16,976 nucleotides of DNA, taken from assembly GCA_016282215.1 (NCBI GenBank), contig JAEEKC010000226.1:1-16976 (forward strand). The letters are read 5' to 3'. Both the position numbers and the translations under genes were made by a program. The notes under the pieces were generated by a model, which ran no database searches, was not told the origin of the DNA, and saw nothing but the letters and a program-made list of their open reading frames with translations. Positions 12,893 through 16,976 of the stretch are shown here, one piece after another (positions within the stretch are counted from its first letter, which is position 1; each line of letters starts with the position of its first letter). This DNA comes from Lachnospiraceae bacterium (GTDB lineage: Bacteria; Bacillota; Clostridia; Lachnospirales; Lachnospiraceae).

Positions 12893-14926
12893 TTACTTCC
12901 AGTTCACCGTAAAGTCCGAATAATCCAGTGAAAAATTCGGATTATAGTAGGGATCCCCTGCGGCAAGCTGTTTTTCCCACTTTAGTCTGAAGCGGTCGGA
13001 TTCCTGCTGGTAGCGCACTGCGCTCGCATCCTTTTTATCCGTCCCCCGGGATTTGGACTCGTAGTGGTAAAGTTCCGCAAAGGGGGTGAAGATGTTGAGG
13101 AGGCCTTTTTCCCTGACTTTCAGGCAAAAGTCCACGTCATTTAATGCCACCATAAACTCTTCATCCAGGCCGCCAAGCTGTTCATACAGGAATCTGCGCA
13201 CCATCATGCAGGCGCCGGTGACGGCAGTCACGTCCTGGGCGTAGCAGAGTTTTCCCATATATCCCACATTGGCCTGAGGCACGCGGTAATGGGTATGGCC
13301 GGCCGTCCTGTGGGCCCCGAGTCCGATCACGATCCCGGCATGCTGGATGGTCATATCACCGTAGTACAATTTTGCGCCCACAACACCCACGTCACTGCGC
13401 AGAGCATACATGAGCATTTCCTCGATCCAGTTCGGCGTGATCACCTGGGTATCATTGTTGAGCAACAGAATGTATTCGCCGCTGGCCTGTTTTTCCCCGA
13501 AATTATTGATCCGTGAGTAGTTGAAGACACCCTCATATTTCACAACCCTGACAAAGGGGTGTTTCTCGATCTCGCTGTAGTAATCAAAGATCTCCTGTGT
13601 TTCGGAGTTGTTTTCCACGATGATGATCTCATAATTGTCATAGGTGGAAAGGTTGATAATGGACTCCACGCACCTTGACAGGTCTTCCGTGTGGTCTTTA
13701 TTGGCGATGATGATCGACACCTTCGGCCTGGCTGTCAGTGGATAGCGGATCCGGAAGATGGTCGCAAACGCCCTGGTACTCTCGATCTCAAAGTCCTTAT
13801 AACCGTGTCTTTTCAGATGATCGGCCACAGCGCCTTTGGCGGCATCCACCGCATAGGTTTTGGCTTCAATGCCGGAGGCCACGCTGCCCGCATGGGAACG
13901 CCAGTAATAGAGCATCTTTGGCACATGGACGATATGCTGTGCCTTATCCGTCATACGCAGGATCATATCATGGTCCTGGCTGCCGTCAAACTGGCTGCGG
14001 AAAAGGTCCTCACCCTCCAGCAGTTCACGCTTAAACGCGCTGAAATGGCAGATGTAGTTATTCGCCCGCAGATTATCCGGCGCAAAATCCGGCTTAAAAT
14101 GCATAGTGATCATATTGTCGATGCTGTTTCCCTTAAAGGTCGCTTCATCACAGTACAGATAGTCCGCATCCTTTTCACAGATTGCCTTCATGTATTCATA
14201 GAGCGCACAGGGATGCAGGATATCATCATGATCAAACAGCGCCACATATTCACCGCCGGCCAGGGACAGGCATGCATTGGTATTGCCGGAGATCCCGCGG
14301 TTTTCCGTCAGCTTCAGGTATTTGATCCGCTGATCATCTGCCGCCAGGGATTTTACATATTCGCCGACATAAGCATGTTCGTTATCGGAACCATCCGCCA
14401 GGCACAGCTCCCATCCGCCATAGGTCTGGGCTGTTACGGAGCCGATCATTTCTTTTAAGAATTTTTCAGGTGTATTATAGAGCGGCACCAAAATACTGAA
14501 GGTGATCTTTTTGGGAAAAACAGTCTCCTCCTGCTCCTTGCGCTGCGCCGCTGTGGGAAAGCTGCCTTTGCCATGGATCTTGATGGAACGTTTTTCCCTG
14601 TACTTATTCAGGATCTTATGTGCGATCCCCTTGGGATTTCCATGCGCCAGGATCCTGGCCTTGGAGGCTAAAAAGAAATTGATCACGACTCTGAAGGGCT
14701 TTGCCAGTTTCCAGAAGATGGAGCCTTTGATCTTTTGCAGTTTCATGGTCAGGTCTTCCACCTGCCGCTGGCTGTCCGCAAGGCGGTAGGCAAGTTTCTC
14801 GTTTTTTGCCTTTTCCCGCTCATACAGATCCTTGTAATAAGCCTCTAAGTTTTCTTCCGGCTTGCCTTCCGGCATAGCCAGACTATTCACTTTTTCCGTT
14901 TGTTTTTCTTTATCCATATCACACAT
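12893..14926 (-). CDS. Double-domain GT2 glycosyltransferase with N-terminal coiled coil
   Basis: The protein has 677 residues. Residues 27-66 look like a coiled coil (rich in E, K, L and Q). GSIFWKLAKPFR follows at 68-79, echoing the C-terminal SASWKLTKPLR of the neighbouring 616-residue protein. GT domain 1 spans about 143-370, with SILVPLYNTPEKF, ALFDHDDIL (D232, D234, D235), ANNYICHFSAFKR and LYYWRSHAGSVA. GT domain 2 spans about 402-640, with VSIIIANKD, IIIVENNSE, LLLNNDTQ (D492), TGACMMVRR, and LNDVDFCLK (D597, D599). Double-domain enzymes of this kind add two sugars in turn or polymerise an alternating chain. Sugar identity is open. No ribosome site is clear for the ATG at 14926 or the next Met at 14917, and a small hairpin (14932-14952) sits just upstream. 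It is 36 bases after the 616-residue gene. Confidence 0.9.
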   Translation of the reverse strand: MCDMDKEKQTEKVNSLAMPEGKPEENLEAYYKDLYEREKAKNEKLAYRLADSQRQVEDLTMKLQKIKGSIFWKLAKPFRVVINFFLASKARILAHGNPKGIAHKILNKYREKRSIKIHGKGSFPTAAQRKEQEETVFPKKITFSILVPLYNTPEKFLKEMIGSVTAQTYGGWELCLADGSDNEHAYVGEYVKSLAADDQRIKYLKLTENRGISGNTNACLSLAGGEYVALFDHDDILHPCALYEYMKAICEKDADYLYCDEATFKGNSIDNMITMHFKPDFAPDNLRANNYICHFSAFKRELLEGEDLFRSQFDGSQDHDMILRMTDKAQHIVHVPKMLYYWRSHAGSVASGIEAKTYAVDAAKGAVADHLKRHGYKDFEIESTRAFATIFRIRYPLTARPKVSIIIANKDHTEDLSRCVESIINLSTYDNYEIIIVENNSETQEIFDYYSEIEKHPFVRVVKYEGVFNYSRINNFGEKQASGEYILLLNNDTQVITPNWIEEMLMYALRSDVGVVGAKLYYGDMTIQHAGIVIGLGAHRTAGHTHYRVPQANVGYMGKLCYAQDVTAVTGACMMVRRFLYEQLGGLDEEFMVALNDVDFCLKVREKGLLNIFTPFAELYHYESKSRGTDKKDASAVRYQQESDRFRLKWEKQLAAGDPYYNPNFSLDYSDFTVNWK

Positions 14927-14931
14927 TGATC

Positions 14932-14952
14932 AGCCGGCGAACGTCTCCGGCT
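14932..14952 (-). promoter_or_regulatory. Hairpin just before the double-GT2 start codon
   Basis: AGCCGG and CCGGCT form a 6-bp GC-rich stem with a 9-base loop, ending 5 bases before the ATG at 14926 where a ribosome site would be expected. It could limit translation or be chance. Confidence 0.35.
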
Positions 14953-14962
14953 CTACACTCTC

Positions 14963-16813
14963 TTACTCCTTTTCACGGCGCAGGGAACGCAGTGGTTTGG
15001 TCAGTTTCCAGCTTGCGGAGGACTTGAGCGCCTCAAGCTGCTTATCGCGGTTCTCTGCCAAGAACTTGTAATCCGAGATCGCAGTCCTGATCTCATCATA
15101 GGCATCCTTGGAAGCCGGAATCTCCTCTAAGGAAAGCATCAGATAACTGGTCTGATTCTGGGAAACATCAATGGAAAGCTTCGGCTGATCGGTTTCGAAG
15201 CAGTATACACAGCCTGCCAGAAGATCGCCGTTCGCTAAAAATTCCTGTTCCTTTGACCTGCCGCCGGAAACGGATAAGATACCGATCCGAAGGAGTCTGA
15301 CCGGCGGGAGCATCAGGATCATCTCACCGCTTTCCGTAACAGGGATCTTGTAATGATAAACTTCCTGCCTGCTGCCTTCCGGCGATTGCTGCGAGCGCGC
15401 CACATCCGCAGATGAGATCGTCTCTTCATGCTGGGACGGGTAACGCACCGTGATCTCATGTCCGCCGGAAGAAAGCAGCATGGACTGGATCTGCCAGCGC
15501 CGGATCAACGGTTTTCCGTACATATCATATTCATTCCGAAGGACCGCTGCCGCCTGCTGTACATATTCCTGGAAATGGGTTTCCATGATCAGGAAATTCT
15601 GTCTTACGTTCTCCGGGAACCCTGCTTTTTTATACAGCTCATCAAATACCGGCTCCTTATACATCATGCGGTATTTCCCTTCCAGGAAATAATACAGGAA
15701 ACGGAAGATCACAAAATCCACCGGAACCGTAAAGGTAAAGGTCCATTCATAATCGATCAGCACGGCCTCCTGATCAGAGACGATGATATTCTGCGGGATC
15801 ATATCGATATCCGTCACGGGAAGACTCATTACGGGATTCTCTTTTCCGGTCTCATCAAATGTCCTGATCTTGTCGGCCGACACATCACCGAACCATCTTC
15901 TGAAATCATAACTGCTCTCAAAAGGCACCAGCTGCGGCAGGCTGCGCACTCTTGAAACAAAGTTCAGCAGCAGTTTTTCCGCAGTTGCTCCCTCTCCGCG
16001 CTGTACCATCTGGTCCAAAAGGGTTTCCATACTCTCACCCGGGGCAAAGGAAAACTCAACGGCGTCCTCCCTTTCATTGGTCAGCTGATTCACAACCAAT
16101 GGTTTTCCGAGTACCGAAAGACCGGACAGGGAAGTGGACAGCGCACTGCCCATCATGGCGATATTATGGATATGACCGCCGGAAAGATGGGAAAAGGCCG
16201 ATTTGACAACCCGCTGTTTATAAACATCCGTACGGATCTGCATTTCCTGCCGGCGCTCATTGGAAAATCTGGTATATTCCGGCAGCAGGCTGATCAGTTC
16301 TTCGCCTTTCAGGGAGATCACCAGCATATAGGCATGGGCAAACAGCGGATACTGGTCTGTCGCAAGCAGTTTATCCGTCACGATCCGCTCATCAAAAAGC
16401 TCAATGGCTGCATCCTGGAAATTATAGCGGTTATCATCGCACTCCCCATGATCGGGAAGATGCCCGTCCGAAAAGATCGCCACGGGAAAATCCACAGCCG
16501 GATAGGGATAATACCATTTCGATGCGACATTCTCATAACCGGGCTCCTTCTGAAGCTGCCGGATAAGTGCATCCATCCTGTTCTTGGAAATATCCGATTC
16601 ACCATAACCCGAAATGGAAAAACTCCCGTTGCAGATCGCATGGACTCCATACGGATTATTCCAATACATAGCCAGATAACCGTCCTGATTTTCAGCGATC
16701 CAGCTTTTCAGTTCTTCCACTCCCGGCATCCTTGTCAGGCGCCAGTAGCTCCCGGGAACGGATGAACACTCCAGAAAATGTTCCAGATTCCCAAGTCTTT
16801 CTGTTTTTAACAT
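14963..16813 (-). CDS. WbdD-like protein: methyltransferase remnant, kinase-like domain, terminal coiled coil
   Basis: The protein has 616 residues. Residues about 35-165 resemble the back half of class I methyltransferases from glycan loci (DGYLAMYWNNPYGV, SKWYYPYPAVDFPVAIFSD, LFDERIVTD, YPLFAHAYML), but the front half with the SAM-binding glycine loop is absent. Residues about 178-420 look like a kinase fold: RVVKSAF (K204) as the ATP lysine, VEFSFAPGESMETLLD as hinge and alpha-C, VTDIDMIPQNII (D337, N342) as the catalytic loop, and VLIDYEW (D354) as the metal site. A beta-rich part (450-560) follows, then a short helical coiled coil (568-598) and SASWKLTKPLR. In E. coli, WbdD (methyltransferase, kinase, coiled coil) caps O-antigen chains and measures their length. 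The parallel in order is clear, but function is inferred. The start is firm: GGAGGG (16823-16828) lies 9 bases before the ATG. It follows the possible Wzt end by 61 bases. Confidence 0.72.
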   Translation of the reverse strand: MLKTERLGNLEHFLECSSVPGSYWRLTRMPGVEELKSWIAENQDGYLAMYWNNPYGVHAICNGSFSISGYGESDISKNRMDALIRQLQKEPGYENVASKWYYPYPAVDFPVAIFSDGHLPDHGECDDNRYNFQDAAIELFDERIVTDKLLATDQYPLFAHAYMLVISLKGEELISLLPEYTRFSNERRQEMQIRTDVYKQRVVKSAFSHLSGGHIHNIAMMGSALSTSLSGLSVLGKPLVVNQLTNEREDAVEFSFAPGESMETLLDQMVQRGEGATAEKLLLNFVSRVRSLPQLVPFESSYDFRRWFGDVSADKIRTFDETGKENPVMSLPVTDIDMIPQNIIVSDQEAVLIDYEWTFTFTVPVDFVIFRFLYYFLEGKYRMMYKEPVFDELYKKAGFPENVRQNFLIMETHFQEYVQQAAAVLRNEYDMYGKPLIRRWQIQSMLLSSGGHEITVRYPSQHEETISSADVARSQQSPEGSRQEVYHYKIPVTESGEMILMLPPVRLLRIGILSVSGGRSKEQEFLANGDLLAGCVYCFETDQPKLSIDVSQNQTSYLMLSLEEIPASKDAYDEIRTAISDYKFLAENRDKQLEALKSSASWKLTKPLRSLRREKE

Positions 16814-16822
16814 ACCCCTGTT

Positions 16823-16828
16823 CCCTCC
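16823..16828 (-). promoter_or_regulatory. Ribosome binding site confirming the shortened start of the WbdD-like gene
   Basis: GGAGGG is 9 bases before ATG 16813. It supports the view that the protein naturally begins without a SAM-binding region, rather than being cut by an annotation choice. Confidence 0.75.
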
Positions 16829-16874
16829 AATTGATCAGTAGTTCTCCGGCTCCGAATTTCCATATCGGTTTTTA

Positions 16875-16976
16875 TCAGCAACTCTCCGATTCCACTGTTA
16901 TCCTGGTGTTCATATCGTAAAAGCCCACCGTATTCTTGTCGGAGATCACGGAAATGCTCACCAGGTCATAGAGTCT
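16875..16976 (-). CDS. C-terminal 33 residues of an upstream gene, possibly a Wzt-type ABC-transporter ATPase
   Basis: This is the only open minus-strand frame at the right edge. It reads RLYDLVSISVISDKNTVGFY, continues DMNTRITVESESC and ends in TGA at 16875-16877. The alternating hydrophobic pattern and a VGFYD-like ending resemble the C-terminal beta-sandwich of Wzt proteins, which binds the end of a finished glycan before ABC export. With only 33 residues this is a tentative call, strengthened by the WbdD-like gene that follows (Wzt and WbdD work together in E. coli O8/O9a). The fact of a coding end here is more certain than its identity. Confidence 0.45.
   Translation of the reverse strand, partial: RLYDLVSISVISDKNTVGFYDMNTRITVESESC

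Noticed and set aside
13691..14458. 255-residue open frame on the plus strand
   Set aside because: It lies wholly antisense to the double-domain GT2, has no recognisable domain and reads as the complement of conserved GT motifs.
16830..16845. TTGATCAG-like string also near 14927 and 1911, as a shared intergenic operator
   Set aside because: The core TGATCA is a short palindrome, its position relative to starts differs, and flanks do not match. It is expected by chance in this much sequence.

Overview
The window is part of a cell-surface polysaccharide locus. Every gene I can support lies on the minus strand, so transcription runs from high to low coordinates. Moderate GC, strong AGGAGG-type ribosome binding sites, a TTG start and the protein families suggest a low-to-moderate-GC Firmicute, most likely a gut Clostridium-type bacterium of the Lachnospiraceae. 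That taxon is inferred from style, not from a marker gene. There are 15 coding regions, two of them cut by the window edges, and no RNA gene, insertion sequence or CRISPR array was seen.

Layout in transcription order. (1) 16976-16875: last 33 residues of a gene that may be a Wzt-like ABC-transporter ATPase. (2) 16813-14963: a 616-residue protein with a methyltransferase-like remnant, a kinase-like domain, a beta-rich region and a short terminal coiled coil, recalling E. coli WbdD. (3) 14926-12893: a double-domain GT2 glycosyltransferase that shares a coiled-coil/W-K-L-x-K-P motif with the previous protein. (4) 12880-11604: a GtrA-family flippase coupled by an ATGA overlap to a DPM1/GtrB-like GT2. 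(5) 11579-10779: a UPF0104/LPG-synthase-type membrane protein. (6) 10746-8844: a two-gene cassette, a phosphotransferase with an unrecognised N-terminal half and a small HAD phosphatase, flanked by a 22-bp direct repeat. (7) 8724-6129: a membrane-anchored CotH-type kinase and an acyltransferase-3 O-acylase. (8) A good internal promoter near 6110-6082, then a sugar- or alcohol-phosphate nucleotidyltransferase. (9) 5249-816: a large GT-C-like membrane protein and two GT2 enzymes. (10) 785-1: the N-terminal part of a polyprenyl-phosphate sugar phosphotransferase that would start the glycan on undecaprenyl phosphate.

Working model (inference): the phosphotransferase at 1-785 primes undecaprenyl phosphate and the GT2 enzymes extend the chain in the cytoplasm. 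The GtrA/GtrB pair supplies a lipid-linked sugar to the GT-C-like enzyme outside. The HAD, phosphotransferase and nucleotidyltransferase make a nucleotide-activated phospho-substituent, the acyltransferase adds acyl groups, and the WbdD-like protein may cap or size the chain before ABC export. The unusual points are the density of phosphate chemistry (two kinase-like proteins, CotH, HAD, nucleotidyltransferase), the repeat-flanked cassette, a duplicated translation-start region at 1794-1898, and a CotH gene whose best-placed start codon reads ACG.
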